64,000 bases of DNA from Actinokineospora pegani (GCF_009745975.1 NZ_WHOL01000107.1:1-64000); one strand, 5' to 3'; shown: positions 40,778 through 49,636, counted from the first letter of the stretch. Numbers and translations: made by a program. Notes: generated by a model not told the origin, from the sequence alone.

Positions 40778-41479
40778 GTGGGCTCACGATTGCTGATCGT
40801 CGAGGATGATGACCGGGTCCGCACGGCGCTGCGCCTGGCGCTGGAGGACGAGGGCTACACGGTGGACGAGGCGCCGAGCGGGGAGGCCGCGCTGGACCTC
40901 CTGGCCGCCCGCGGCGACCCCGACCTGATGGTCGTGGACCTGATGCTGGGCGAGATGGACGGGTTCACCTGCATCCGCCGGGTGCGCGCGGGCAGCAACG
41001 TCCCCATCATCGTGGTCAGTGCCAGGGTGGACACCCACGACGTGGTGGCCGCGCTCGAGGCCGGGGCCGACGACTACGTGACCAAGCCGTTCCAGATCAA
41101 GGAGATCACCGCCCGGCTGCGCGCCCTGCGCAGGCGCGCGAGCGCGAGCCCGCCGGACGCCCCCGAGGAGAAGGTGCTGCGCTCCGGCGACCCCCGGCTG
41201 GTGCTGTCCGCGGCGGCGGGGTCCGTCCACCGGGGCGACGAGCAGGTGCACCTCACGCTGACCGAGTTCCGGCTGCTGTGCGAGCTCGCCGAGCACCCCG
41301 GCCGGGTGCTGAGCAGGCCGGCGCTGCTGGAGCGGGTCTGGGACCGCGGGTTCTTCGGCGACGAGCGCATCGTGGACGTGCACATCCGCAGGCTGCGCAC
41401 CAAGATCGAGCGCGACCCCTCCGCACCGGAGATCGTGGTGACCGTGCGGGGGCTGGGCTACCGCCTAGATGTCGACTAG
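40778..41479 (+). CDS. OmpR/PhoB-family response regulator (orphan)
   Basis: A 233-residue two-domain regulator. The receiver has the acidic pair EDDD (residues 8-11), the phospho-acceptor Asp in VVDLMLGEMDG (about residue 54) and Lys in TKPF. The C-terminal winged helix includes LTLTEFRLLCELAEHPGRVLSRPALLERVW (residues 158-187) and V-D-V-H-I-R-R-L-R-T-K-I. GTG 40778. No intact histidine kinase follows; instead a HxlR regulator does, and a decayed kinase fragment is seen near 42.9 kb. Its partner may be remote or lost. Confidence 0.9.
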   Translation: MGSRLLIVEDDDRVRTALRLALEDEGYTVDEAPSGEAALDLLAARGDPDLMVVDLMLGEMDGFTCIRRVRAGSNVPIIVVSARVDTHDVVAALEAGADDYVTKPFQIKEITARLRALRRRASASPPDAPEEKVLRSGDPRLVLSAAAGSVHRGDEQVHLTLTEFRLLCELAEHPGRVLSRPALLERVWDRGFFGDERIVDVHIRRLRTKIERDPSAPEIVVTVRGLGYRLDVD

Positions 41480-41594
41480 GTCGTGTTCCGGGGAGGTCCC
41501 GCCGTGCTTCTCGACGACCGCTCAACGAGACCGTCATGATCCCGTCATGTCCACAGCGGTACCCGGCCGCCCGGTCGGCCGGTTGGGTGGGGAC

Positions 41595-42260
41595 ATGACC
41601 CGATACCACCACCACGGCCCGGAGGCGGCGGCGCTGGAGGTGCTCGGCGACCCGTGGACGCTGCTCGTCGTCCGCGAGCTGCTGCACGCCGACGGCCCCC
41701 CGGAGGAGCTGGCGGGGTGGCTGCCCGGCGCGTCGGCGGGCCTGGTCCGCAAGCGGCTGCGCGCGCTCGCCGAGCACGGCGTGGTCACCGCCGCGGGCGG
41801 GAGCTGGGCGCTGACCCGGTCGGGGCGGGCGCTGCGGCCGGTCATCGACGCGCTGGGCCGCTGGGGCGCCGACCACCTGCCCGGTCCCCGCTCCGACGAC
41901 CTGGACCCCGCGCTGCTGCTGCGCGACATCTGCCGCGGCGTCGACCGCGACGCGCTGCCCGAGCACCCGGTCGCGGTGGCCGTCGGCCTCACCGAGACGA
42001 CCGGTCCGCGCCGCTGGTGGCTGGTGTTCGGCCCGGAGGCCGCCACCGCGACCACCACCGAGCCCCGGCTGCCCGTCGAGACCAGGCTGGACTGCTCCAC
42101 CGCCGCGCTCGCCGCCGTCTGGCAGGGCAGGCGGGACTGGCTGGCGGCCATCCGCGACGGCGCGATCCGGCTCAGCGGCAGCCCGCACGCCGTGCGCGAC
42201 GTGATCGCCTGGATCGGCGCCGCCCCGTACGCGCCGTCGAGCCCGGTCCGCGCGCGCTGA
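41595..42260 (+). CDS. HxlR-family transcriptional regulator
   Basis: A 221-residue protein. The N-terminal winged helix reads ALEVLGDPWTLLVVRELL (residues 12-29), with L-V-R-K-R-L-R-A-L-A-E-H-G-V-V recognition helix and wing, and LTRSGRALRPVIDALGRWGADHL is diagnostic for HxlR. About 120 further residues follow, longer than minimal HxlR proteins and similar to the sterol-carrier-like effector domain found in actinobacterial members. ATG 41595 fits a G-rich site upstream. Target and ligand unknown. Confidence 0.8.
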   Translation: MTRYHHHGPEAAALEVLGDPWTLLVVRELLHADGPPEELAGWLPGASAGLVRKRLRALAEHGVVTAAGGSWALTRSGRALRPVIDALGRWGADHLPGPRSDDLDPALLLRDICRGVDRDALPEHPVAVAVGLTETTGPRRWWLVFGPEAATATTTEPRLPVETRLDCSTAALAAVWQGRRDWLAAIRDGAIRLSGSPHAVRDVIAWIGAAPYAPSSPVRAR

Positions 42261-42323
42261 TCGTCACATAACCGCAAAGTGCTCGACCGGGACCGGTCAA
42301 CGTGGCCGCAGCACGCTGGGACC

Positions 42324-42794
42324 ATGCTGGACACCGTCCCCGCCGTCGTGTTCGCCGCCGCCGCGCACATCCTGGTGCCCCGCGCCGACGACCCCGACGC
42401 GCACGTCGGGACGTGGCCGGTCTACGCGTTCGTGCTGCCGGACGCCGCGCTGGCCGCCGCCCCGGGCGGTCCGGCGCTGCTGACCAGGCTGGGCACGGGG
42501 GAGAACGTGCGCCTGCTCGACCGCCCGGCCCGCTGGTCGGTGCTGTCCCCGGACGGGCCGCTGCTGCGCCTGGAACTGGCCGCGGCCGCGCCGGAGCCGT
42601 TCGCGCTCGGCGTCGCCGTCGCCGCGCACCCGCTGCTCAGGCAGCTCCCGTCCCTGGCGGCGGGCGCCACGGTGGGGGTCACCACCGACAGCCGCGCGTC
42701 GGCGCTGCGCCCCGGCATCGGGGTGCGGGACGCGTTGGGCCTGCTGGCGCTCGCCCGCGCCGAACCGCTGCCCGACCTGGCTGAGCTGGTCTGA
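42324..42794 (+). CDS. Hypothetical protein
   Basis: A 156-residue Ala/Pro/Leu-rich protein without clear motifs. It begins MLDTVPAVVFAAAAHILVPR, has a central acidic loop (RADDPDAHVGTW), and ends with LLALARAEPLPDLAELV. No membrane span, export signal or Cys. ATG 42324 is used; a GTG at 42279 would add 15 residues. It follows the HxlR gene by 63 bases and may be cotranscribed. Good third-position GC supports coding. Function not recognised. Confidence 0.5.
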   Translation: MLDTVPAVVFAAAAHILVPRADDPDAHVGTWPVYAFVLPDAALAAAPGGPALLTRLGTGENVRLLDRPARWSVLSPDGPLLRLELAAAAPEPFALGVAVAAHPLLRQLPSLAAGATVGVTTDSRASALRPGIGVRDALGLLALARAEPLPDLAELV

Positions 42795-42846
42795 TGGACG
42801 GCCGCCGGGCCCTGCCTGTTCGTGGCCGCGGCGTCGTCGCCGACGG

Positions 42847-43018
42847 GTGCCCGTCAACGCCGTAGCGGTCACCGCCCACCTCGCCGCCGTGGGCCAGGCC
42901 GTGGTGTTCGGCCCGCACCCCCGCGAGCCGCACGGCGCGGGTCTGACCATCGTCGAGCGGCGTCGTGCGGCGCCACGGCGGCGAGGCCACCCTGGTCTCG
43001 GAGCCGGGCGCGGGCCCG
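42847..43018 (+). pseudogene. Decayed histidine-kinase ATPase fragment
   Basis: Read in one frame, the DNA encodes GAGLTIVER (ending 42960). If the single base C at 42961 is skipped, it continues as VVRRHGGEATLVSEPGAG. Joined, this is the G2-box end of a HATPase domain (compare GLGLxIV...HGG...SEPGxG). The region upstream lacks the H-box and N-box, and the 3' end runs into the convergent SDR gene. It is therefore a short remnant of a sensor kinase, possibly the lost partner of the response regulator at 40.8 kb. Confidence 0.45.
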
Positions 43019-43786
43019 CTACCGCAGGTGCGAGGCGCCGTTGAGGTCGAGGACGGCCCCTGACGCCCACACCGACCCCGGGTCGGCCAGGTGCACCACC
43101 GCCGCGGCGACCTCCTGCGGCGTCCCGACCCGGCCGAACGGGCTCTGCCCGCGCAGCACGTCGCCCCCGGCGCCCGCGAGCTTGCCCTCCTGGCGCTCGG
43201 TGGCCACGAACCCCGGGGCCACCGAGGCCACCGCGATCCCGTGCGGGGCCAACGCCACGGCCATCGACTGGCCGAAGGCGTGCAGCGCGGCCTTGCTCGC
43301 CCCGTAGGCGGGGAACTCCGGCTCGCCCCGGTAGGCCCCGCGCGACCCGACGTTGACCACCGCGCCCGGCGCGCCGCGCCCGATCAGGTGCCGGGCCACC
43401 GCCCAGGTGGTGTTCGCGGGCCCGAGCAGGTTCACGTCCACCATCCGCCGCCACGCCGCGGTCCAGTCCGCGTAGGACACCTCGGCCACCCCGTGCCGGT
43501 TGTCCGGGGACGGCGCGACCGCGGCGTTGTTGACCAGCACGTCGACCGCGCCGAGCCCGGCCACCGCCGCCGCGACGACCCGCTGCGCCGCCGCCGGGTC
43601 CCCGAGGTCGCCGCCGACGAGGACGTGGCCCGTCCCGTCGAGCGCGGCCAGCGCCGCCGCCGCGTCCGCCCGGTTGGCCCCGTAGTGCACCGCGACCCGG
43701 TCGCCCAGGGCCGCGAACGCCTCCGCCACCGCCCGACCGATCCCCCGGGAGGCCCCGGTCACCAGCACGCCCCGCCGCGTTCCCAT
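43019..43786 (-). CDS. Short-chain dehydrogenase/reductase
   Basis: A 255-residue classical SDR. The cofactor motif is TGASRGIG (residues 10-17), NNAAV follows at strand 4, catalytic Ser in VVNVGSRGAY, and Y-G-A-S-K with Tyr and Lys intact. The Rossmann fold has HYGANRAD after beta-2, suggesting NADP preference. It oxidises or reduces an unknown alcohol or carbonyl. ATG 43786. Monocistronic, diverging from the TPMT-like gene. Confidence 0.88.
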   Translation of the reverse strand: MGTRRGVLVTGASRGIGRAVAEAFAALGDRVAVHYGANRADAAAALAALDGTGHVLVGGDLGDPAAAQRVVAAAVAGLGAVDVLVNNAAVAPSPDNRHGVAEVSYADWTAAWRRMVDVNLLGPANTTWAVARHLIGRGAPGAVVNVGSRGAYRGEPEFPAYGASKAALHAFGQSMAVALAPHGIAVASVAPGFVATERQEGKLAGAGGDVLRGQSPFGRVGTPQEVAAAVVHLADPGSVWASGAVLDLNGASHLR

Positions 43787-43961
43787 TCCCGCACGGTAGC
43801 GGTTCGGCCGACGCGATCCCCGGTGCCCATCCGCGCTTTGAGCCGAACGAGGCGGGGGGCACGGTGTTCGGGTCGCGCTTGCCCGGCCCCGTCACGGTCC
43901 GGGGAGTCAGTGCGATGACCACCGTACTGAGGCGATCGCGTACCTGGAGAGGCTGATCCCG

Positions 43962-44681
43962 GTGGAACCCGACTTCTGGTTTGACTCTTGGCGTGCAGGT
44001 GGTGCCAAGACCAGCTTCCACCTGCCCACCGTGCACCGGCACGCGCGCCACCTCGCCGACAGCGGGCTGCTGGCCGGGGCGCGGGTGCTGGTCCCGTTGT
44101 GCGGCAAGACGAAGGACCTGGTGTTCTTCGCCGAGCACGCCGAGGAGGTGGTCGGCGTCGAGTTGGTCTCCGAGGCCGTGGCGCAGTTCTTCGCCGAGAA
44201 CGGGCTCACCGCGGTCGAGGAGGCCCCGGGGGTGTTCCGGGCGGGGAACATCGTGCTGCGGAACCAGGACCTGTTCACGTTGACCGCGCAGGAGGTCGGC
44301 CCGGTCGACGTGGTGTTCGACCGGGCCTCGCTCATCGCGTTCCCCGAGGACATGCGGAGGACCTACACCGACGCCCTGCTCCGGCTGACCCGGCCGGGGA
44401 CGGCGTACTTCCTCAACACGCTCGAGTACTCGCCGCTGTTGCCCACCCCGCCGTTCTCCCTCGGGCCCGCCGAGGTGGTCAGCCGGTTCGGGGAGGACTT
44501 CGAGGTGGAGCACGTGTTCGTCGACGCGCTGCCCGAGCACCGGATGGTGGCGAAGTTCGGGCTGGCCTCGCTGCACGAGCACGGGTTCCTGCTCCGGCGG
44601 CGCGAGACCGCTCAGCGCTGCTGGACCGGGCGCACGACGATCTCGTTGACGTCGACCGAGTCGGGCTGGGTCAACGCGTAG
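43962..44681 (+). CDS. TPMT-like S-adenosylmethionine methyltransferase
   Basis: A 239-residue methyltransferase of the thiopurine S-methyltransferase family. The N-terminus has FWFDSWRAGG, and the SAM site VLVPLCGKTKDLVFFAEHAEEVVGVEL (residues 46-72) is diagnostic. Bacterial members methylate selenium, tellurite or thiol compounds. GTG 43962. After RRR near residue 217, about 22 residues (TAQRCW to the end) are encoded antisense to the downstream SDR, with which it overlaps by 70 bases. The original stop may have been lost, or the overlap is genuine. Confidence 0.83.
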   Translation: MEPDFWFDSWRAGGAKTSFHLPTVHRHARHLADSGLLAGARVLVPLCGKTKDLVFFAEHAEEVVGVELVSEAVAQFFAENGLTAVEEAPGVFRAGNIVLRNQDLFTLTAQEVGPVDVVFDRASLIAFPEDMRRTYTDALLRLTRPGTAYFLNTLEYSPLLPTPPFSLGPAEVVSRFGEDFEVEHVFVDALPEHRMVAKFGLASLHEHGFLLRRRETAQRCWTGRTTISLTSTESGWVNA

Positions 44682-45310
44682 GCCACCGCGTCGGCGATGG
44701 CGGTCGGGGCGATGGCGTGCTCGCGGTAGGCCGCCATCGCCGCGCGCGCGCCCGGGTCGGTGATCGAGTCCGCCAGTTCGCTCTCCACCACGCCCGGGGA
44801 CACGGTGGTGACCCGCAGGGTCGGCGGCGACTCCAGCCGCAGGCCCTCGGTGATCGCCCACGCCGCGAACTTCGTCCCGGAGTACACCGCCGAGGTCGGG
44901 ACCACCTCGTGCGCGCCGACCGAGGCCACCGTGACGAGGTGGCCGCGGTCCTGGCGGGTGAAGTGCGGCAGGGCCGCGGCGACCGTGTGCAGCAGCCCGC
45001 GCACGTTGACGTCGATCATCCGGTCCCACTCGTGGACGAGCCCGGCGTCCAGCCGCGACAGCGGCATCACCCCGGCGTTGGCCACCACCACGTCGATCGA
45101 GCCGTGCCGCTCGACGATCCCGTCCACGGCCGCGCGCACGGCGTCCCGGTCGGTGACGTCGAGCTCGCACGGCTCGACGCCGTCGAGCTCGCGCAGCAGG
45201 CCGACACGCCGGGCGGCGCCGATCACGCGGTAGCCGTCGGCGGCCAGCTTGCGGGCCACCGCCCGGCCGATGCCGCTGCTCGCGCCGGTGACCAGTGCTG
45301 TCTTGCCCAT
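44612..45310 (-). CDS. Short-chain dehydrogenase/reductase
   Basis: A 232-residue classical SDR with TGASSGIG (residues 8-15), NAGV in place of NNAG, catalytic Ser in TVASVGAHE, and Y-S-G-T-K (Tyr and Lys present). It resembles NADP-dependent oxidoreductases of the YdfG/serine dehydrogenase-like group. ATG 45310 has GGAGGAG just upstream. It diverges from the XRE/MmyB regulator, an arrangement very common in actinobacteria in which the regulator controls the SDR. The 3' 70 bases overlap the TPMT gene. Confidence 0.88.
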   Translation of the reverse strand: MGKTALVTGASSGIGRAVARKLAADGYRVIGAARRVGLLRELDGVEPCELDVTDRDAVRAAVDGIVERHGSIDVVVANAGVMPLSRLDAGLVHEWDRMIDVNVRGLLHTVAAALPHFTRQDRGHLVTVASVGAHEVVPTSAVYSGTKFAAWAITEGLRLESPPTLRVTTVSPGVVESELADSITDPGARAAMAAYREHAIAPTAIADAVAYALTQPDSVDVNEIVVRPVQQR

Positions 45311-45435
45311 GTTCTCTCCTCCGTCGGGTGTCCCCATCCGTTGTAGGAGGTCGAGGTGGGGGCGCGGCAGGACGCCGTCTTCGTGGGAGTGGCGCACCCA
45401 CCCACACGGCCGGTGACCGCCCTAGACTCGACGGC

Positions 45436-46257
45436 ATGGCCAGCACACCGCTGGGGGAGTACCTCACCGCCTGCCGCGCCCGCGTCCTGCCCGGCGACGT
45501 CGGCCTCCCCGTGTCCGGGACGCGACGGGTTCCCGGGTTGCGCCGGGAGGAGGTCGCGCTGCTGGCCGGGATGAGCGCCGACTACTACATCCGCCTCGAA
45601 CAGGGCCGCGAGCGCTCCCCCTCCACCCAGGTCCTCGACGCCCTGGCCGACGTCCTGCGCCTCGATGACGACGCCCGCCTGCACCTGCTCGACCTCGCGG
45701 GCGCCCGCCCCCGCCCGCGCCCGGCCGCGTCGGAACGCGTCGCCCCGGAGCTGCGCGAGCTGATGGCCGCCTGGGCGCACCAGCCCGCGCTCGTCCTCGG
45801 CCGCGCCTACGACGTCCTGGCCGCCAACCACCTCGGCACGGCCCTGTTCACCTTCACCGGCCCGAGGAACCTGCTGCTCGACGTCTTCCTGGACCCCGCG
45901 ACCCGGGCGCTGTACGCCGACTGGACCACCATCGCCGCCAACACCGTCGCGGGCTTCCGGATGCTGCACGGCGCCATGCCCGACGACCCCCGCCTGCGCG
46001 AGGTCCTGGCCCTGGCCCAGCGGCGCAGCCCCGAGTTCACCCGCCTCTGGTCCCAGCACGCCGCCCGCGGCAAGACACTCGAACGCAAGGCGTTCCACCA
46101 CCCCGAGGTCGGCCCACTGGACCTGCGCGTCCACACCTTCGACGTCCGCGCCGCCCCCGGCCAGCAACTCGTCGTCTACCACGCGGAGCCGGGATCGCCC
46201 TCGGCCCAGGGCCTGGCCCTGCTCGGCACCCTCGCCGCCACGAGGGCACAGGGCTGA
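45436..46257 (+). CDS. XRE-family regulator with MmyB-like ligand-binding domain
   Basis: A 273-residue regulator. The helix-turn-helix is in VPGLRREEVALLAGMSADYYIRLEQGRERSPSTQVLDALADVLRL (residues 32-76), and the C-terminal MmyB-type PAS-like domain has the AYDVLAANHLGTAL and D-P-x-T-R segments. This group often binds a fatty-acyl ligand and controls a divergent SDR, here the gene at 44.6-45.3 kb. ATG 45436. The protein is full length. Confidence 0.88.
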   Translation: MASTPLGEYLTACRARVLPGDVGLPVSGTRRVPGLRREEVALLAGMSADYYIRLEQGRERSPSTQVLDALADVLRLDDDARLHLLDLAGARPRPRPAASERVAPELRELMAAWAHQPALVLGRAYDVLAANHLGTALFTFTGPRNLLLDVFLDPATRALYADWTTIAANTVAGFRMLHGAMPDDPRLREVLALAQRRSPEFTRLWSQHAARGKTLERKAFHHPEVGPLDLRVHTFDVRAAPGQQLVVYHAEPGSPSAQGLALLGTLAATRAQG

Positions 46258-46327
46258 GCCCGCCCCGCACACGACACCCCAGCGGACCCGGCGTGGGTCA
46301 CCACGGGAATTTCTGGGGAACACAGGG

Positions 46328-46362
46328 GTTGAACGAGTTGTAATTGCACCTTCAACTATATT
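46328..46362 (+). promoter_or_regulatory. Nested inverted repeat and AT-rich promoter element
   Basis: GTTGAA (46328-46333) pairs with TTCAAC (46351-46356), and AGTTG (46336-46340) with CAACT (46353-46357). TATATT at 46357-46362 is a plausible -10. This AT-rich patch lies 40-70 bases before the LLM start and probably holds its promoter and a repressor site. Confidence 0.45.
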
Positions 46363-46400
46363 GGTCGGACACCCCGGCCCGGAACGACCTGGAGCGTCCC

Positions 46401-47504
46401 ATGCAGTTCGGCATCTTCTCGGTCAGCGACATCACGACCGACCCGACGAACGGCCGCGCGCCCTCCGAGGCGGAGCGGGTCAAGGCCATCGTCGCCATCG
46501 CCAAGAAGGCCGAGGAGGTGGGGCTGGACGTCTTCGCGCTCGGGGAGCACCACAACCCGCCGTTCGTCTCGTCCTCGCCGACCACCACTCTCGGCTACAT
46601 CGCTGGCCAGACCACGCGGCTGCGCCTGTCGACGGCCACGACGCTGATCACCACCAACGACCCGGTGAAGATCGCCGAGGACTACGCGATGCTGCAGCAC
46701 CTGTCCGGGGGGCGGGTCGACCTGATGATGGGCCGGGGAAACACCGGACCGGTCTACCCGTGGTTCGGGCAGGACATCCGCACCGGCATCGAGCTGGCGA
46801 TCGAGAACTACGCGCTGCTGCGCAGGCTGTGGCGCGAGGACGTGGTCGACTGGTCGGGCAAGTTCCGCACGCCGCTACAGGGCTTCACCTCGACCCCGCG
46901 CCCGCTCGACGGCGTCGCGCCCTTCGTCTGGCACGGTTCGATCCGCAGCCCGGAGATCGCCGAGCAGGCGGCCTTCTACGGCGACGGGTTCTTCCACAAC
47001 CACATCTTCTGGCCCAAGGAGCACACCCAGCGGATGGTCGAGTTCTACCGCGGCCGGTTCGAGCACCACGGCCACGGCTCCGCCGACCAGGCCATCGTCG
47101 GCCTCGGCGGACAGGTGTTCATGCGCGCGAACAGCCAGGACGCGGTGCGCGAGTTCCGGCCGTACTTCGACAACGCGCCCGTCTACGGGCACGGACCGTC
47201 GCTGGAGGACTTCAGCCGGGAGACGCCGCTGACCGTGGGCAGCCCGCAGCAGGTCATCGAGCGCACCCTGGGCTTCCGCGACTACGTCGGCGACTACCAG
47301 CGCCAACTGTTCCTCATCGACCACGCAGGCCTGCCGCTCAAGACCGTGCTCGAGCAGCTCGACCTGCTCGGCGAGATCGTGCCGGTGCTGCGCCGCGAGT
47401 TCGCCGCGCTCAAGCCCGCGCACGTGCCGGACGCGCCCACCCACGCGTCGCTGCTCGCCGCCGCCAACGCCCAGCCCGTGGACCAGGAAGTCGCCGCGTC
47501 GTAA
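46401..47504 (+). CDS. LLM-class flavin-dependent oxidoreductase
   Basis: A 367-residue luciferase-like flavoprotein. The N-terminus MQFGIFSVSDIT leads to ALGEHHNPPF, T-T-L-G-Y-I-A-G-Q-T-T-R-L-R-L-S-T-A, and the HLSGGRVDLMMGRGNTG phosphate-binding segment. It most resembles the CE1758-type monooxygenases and uses FMNH2 or a similar cofactor on an unknown substrate. ATG 46401 has GGAG nine bases upstream; an in-frame ATG at 46344 lies within the operator-like repeat and is less likely. A strong terminator follows. Confidence 0.87.
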   Translation: MQFGIFSVSDITTDPTNGRAPSEAERVKAIVAIAKKAEEVGLDVFALGEHHNPPFVSSSPTTTLGYIAGQTTRLRLSTATTLITTNDPVKIAEDYAMLQHLSGGRVDLMMGRGNTGPVYPWFGQDIRTGIELAIENYALLRRLWREDVVDWSGKFRTPLQGFTSTPRPLDGVAPFVWHGSIRSPEIAEQAAFYGDGFFHNHIFWPKEHTQRMVEFYRGRFEHHGHGSADQAIVGLGGQVFMRANSQDAVREFRPYFDNAPVYGHGPSLEDFSRETPLTVGSPQQVIERTLGFRDYVGDYQRQLFLIDHAGLPLKTVLEQLDLLGEIVPVLRREFAALKPAHVPDAPTHASLLAAANAQPVDQEVAAS

Positions 47505-47524
47505 GGCGGCGCACCACCGCCGGA

Positions 47525-47566
47525 GCCCAGGTCGTGGACTTGCGCGAGCGCGCCCACGACCTGGGC
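47525..47566. terminator. Bidirectional 13-bp terminator hairpin
   Basis: GCCCAGGTCGTGG (47525-47537) and CCACGACCTGGGC (47554-47566) pair perfectly over 13 bases, and an outer CCGG/CCGG pairing can extend the stem. It sits between the convergent LLM and CAP genes and can serve both. Confidence 0.8.
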
Positions 47567-47586
47567 CCCGGCTTTCGAAACATGGC

Positions 47587-48105
47587 CTAGACCCGGGGGC
47601 CCACGTTCTGGGCGAACTGGTCCGTGAAGTTGCCGGGCGGGGTGTAGCGGGCGACCACGAACACCGAGGCCTCGGGGAGGACCGTGCCCGCGGGGCAGTC
47701 GGCCGCCGCCACCGCCACCTGTGTGGTCGACTTCCACACCACCTGGGTGAAGTGCCCGGTCGCCGTGGAGAACCCGGGGTTGGCGTAGTCGTAGTCCTTG
47801 ACCTCGCTCATCCACATGTTCACGGCGTCCCTCGCGCTCAGCGCCGGGGTCTGGGCGGCCAGGTTCTCCCCGTAGCGGCCGCCGTTGTCGGAGTGCTCGA
47901 ACTTGCACGACCGCGCCCAGGCGAGCGTGTCGTCGTACAGGCTGTCGTTCCACGTCAACGCCTCCGCCCCGTACTGCGCGCGGGCCTCGTTGTGCGCGGC
48001 GAGCGCCTCTTGCTTGAACTCGGGGGCAGGCGCCTCCGCCGACGGGCTGACCGGTGCGGCCACCGCGGCGAGGGTCATCACCGCGGACAGGATCGAACTG
48101 GACAT
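47587..48105 (-). CDS. Secreted CAP-domain (SCP/PR-1) protein
   Basis: A 172-residue exported protein. A signal peptide ends near residue 24 (SEA/APA). The CAP domain has AAHNEARAQYGAEALTWNDSLYDDTLAWARSC (residues 37-68), YGENLA, and the H-F-T-Q-V-V-W motif. Two Cys (SCKFEH and DCPAG) may form a disulfide. Bacterial CAP proteins are secreted with roles in cell-wall or lipid binding that remain unclear. ATG 48105 with GAGGAG upstream. Confidence 0.87.
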   Translation of the reverse strand: MSSSILSAVMTLAAVAAPVSPSAEAPAPEFKQEALAAHNEARAQYGAEALTWNDSLYDDTLAWARSCKFEHSDNGGRYGENLAAQTPALSARDAVNMWMSEVKDYDYANPGFSTATGHFTQVVWKSTTQVAVAAADCPAGTVLPEASVFVVARYTPPGNFTDQFAQNVGPRV

Positions 48106-48368
48106 CGTGACTCCTCATCTCCGGTATGCCGGTGGGCATTGCCCACTACACAAAGGACAAACCGAAACCACACCTCCGAGCGGTGACGCGTCATGCGGGC
48201 GCCGTTCATGACCTAGCCAGCACGAGGACGGGTGAGGAGGCGCCCGCCCCCGGGTGCCGGCTGATCGCTTCGGCGTCACCTGGATCTTCCGCTACGAGCT
48301 TGGGCGCCCCGACGACCACCGCTCATCCGACACCCCGGCACGACGCGCATTCGCCTGCCCCAGGGGGA

Positions 48369-49565
48369 TCAGTCCCAGGTGAGCGGCAGACAGGCCGGTC
48401 CACGCGTGGCGACGCCGGACTTCCAGGTGATGCCCTGCGGGTCGGCGAAGCGGAAGCCGGGCAGCCTGCGGATGAGGGTGTCCAGGGCGACCTGCAGCTC
48501 GACCCTGGCCAGCGGGGCGCCCAGGCAGTGGTGCGGGCCGTGGCCGAAGCCCACGTGCGTGGCGCCCTTGCGGGTGAGGTCGAGGGAGTCCGGGTCCTCG
48601 AACACCGCCGCGTCGCGGTTGGCGGAGGTGGTGACCGGCAGGACCGGCTCGCCCGCGCGGACCAGGACGCCGCCCAGTTCGACGTCCTCGGTGGCGTAGC
48701 GGGCGATGCCGGTGCCGTTGCCCAGCGGCACGAAGCGCATCAGCTCCTCGACGGCCTTGGGCACCAAGGTCAGGTCCGAGCGCAGGAGCGCGAGCTGGTC
48801 GGGGTGGGTCAGGAGGGTGTGGACGAAGTTCGGGATCTGGGACGCGGTGGTCTCGTGCCCGGCGATGAGCAGGCCCTCGGCGAGCGAGAGCATCTCGTCC
48901 TCGGTCAGCTTGTCGCCCTCGTCGCGGGCGGCGACCAGGTCGCTGAGCAGGTCGTCGGTGGCCTGCTCGCGGCGCTGGGCGATCAGGCCCGCCATGTAGC
49001 CGCGCAGCTTGCCGACGCAGTCGGTGATCTCCTCGATGGAGTACTTCGTGGTCGACAGGAACGCCTCCGACCAGTAGCGGAAGTCGCCGCGGTCCTCGAA
49101 GGGCACGCCGAGCATCTCGCAGATGACGGTGATCGGCAGCGGCAGCGCGAAGTCGGCGACCAGGTCCGCGGGCGCGCCCTTGTCCAGCATCGCGTCGACC
49201 AGGCGGTCGGCGATCTCCTGGGTGCGGGGGCGCAGCGCCTCCACCCGCCGCACGGTGAACGCCTTGGTCGCCAGCCGCCGCAGCCTGCTGTGGTCGGGCG
49301 GGTCCATGCTCATGATGTTGCCCGGCGGGGGCAGCACCGGGCGCATCCTCGGCTCGTCGCGCCCGATGGCCGCCGCCCGGCTGAACCGGGGGTCGCCGAG
49401 CACCACCTTGACGTCGTCGTACCGGGTGGCCAGCCACGCGGGCTCGCCGTAGGGGAGCACCACCCGGCTCAGCGGCTCCTCGACGCGCAGGCGTGCGAAC
49501 AGCGGCTCCGTGTCGAGCTGCTGGGTCTCGCTGAACGGGAAGGACCTGGGCTCCGCGGCGGTCAT
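48369..49565 (-). CDS. Cytochrome P450
   Basis: A 398-residue class I bacterial P450. The I-helix is LLIAGHETTAS, ExxR is EELMR, and the haem loop is FGHGPHHCLGAPLAR. N-terminal LATRYDDVKVVLGDPRFSRAA (residues 46-66) and SMDPPDHSRLRRLATKAF are typical of the CYP105/107-like group from actinomycetes, which hydroxylate antibiotics and xenobiotics. ATG 49565 is chosen for GAGAGGAG upstream; GTG 49595 would add ten residues. It diverges from a TetR gene across a palindromic operator, so it is probably inducible by its substrate. No ferredoxin is adjacent. Confidence 0.9.
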   Translation of the reverse strand: MTAAEPRSFPFSETQQLDTEPLFARLRVEEPLSRVVLPYGEPAWLATRYDDVKVVLGDPRFSRAAAIGRDEPRMRPVLPPPGNIMSMDPPDHSRLRRLATKAFTVRRVEALRPRTQEIADRLVDAMLDKGAPADLVADFALPLPITVICEMLGVPFEDRGDFRYWSEAFLSTTKYSIEEITDCVGKLRGYMAGLIAQRREQATDDLLSDLVAARDEGDKLTEDEMLSLAEGLLIAGHETTASQIPNFVHTLLTHPDQLALLRSDLTLVPKAVEELMRFVPLGNGTGIARYATEDVELGGVLVRAGEPVLPVTTSANRDAAVFEDPDSLDLTRKGATHVGFGHGPHHCLGAPLARVELQVALDTLIRRLPGFRFADPQGITWKSGVATRGPACLPLTWD

Positions 49566-49636
49566 CGCCGAACTCCTCTCATCGTTCTCGGGCACTGACA
49601 GCCGTCAGACGGCCACACTGCGTACCCTACTCGTAA

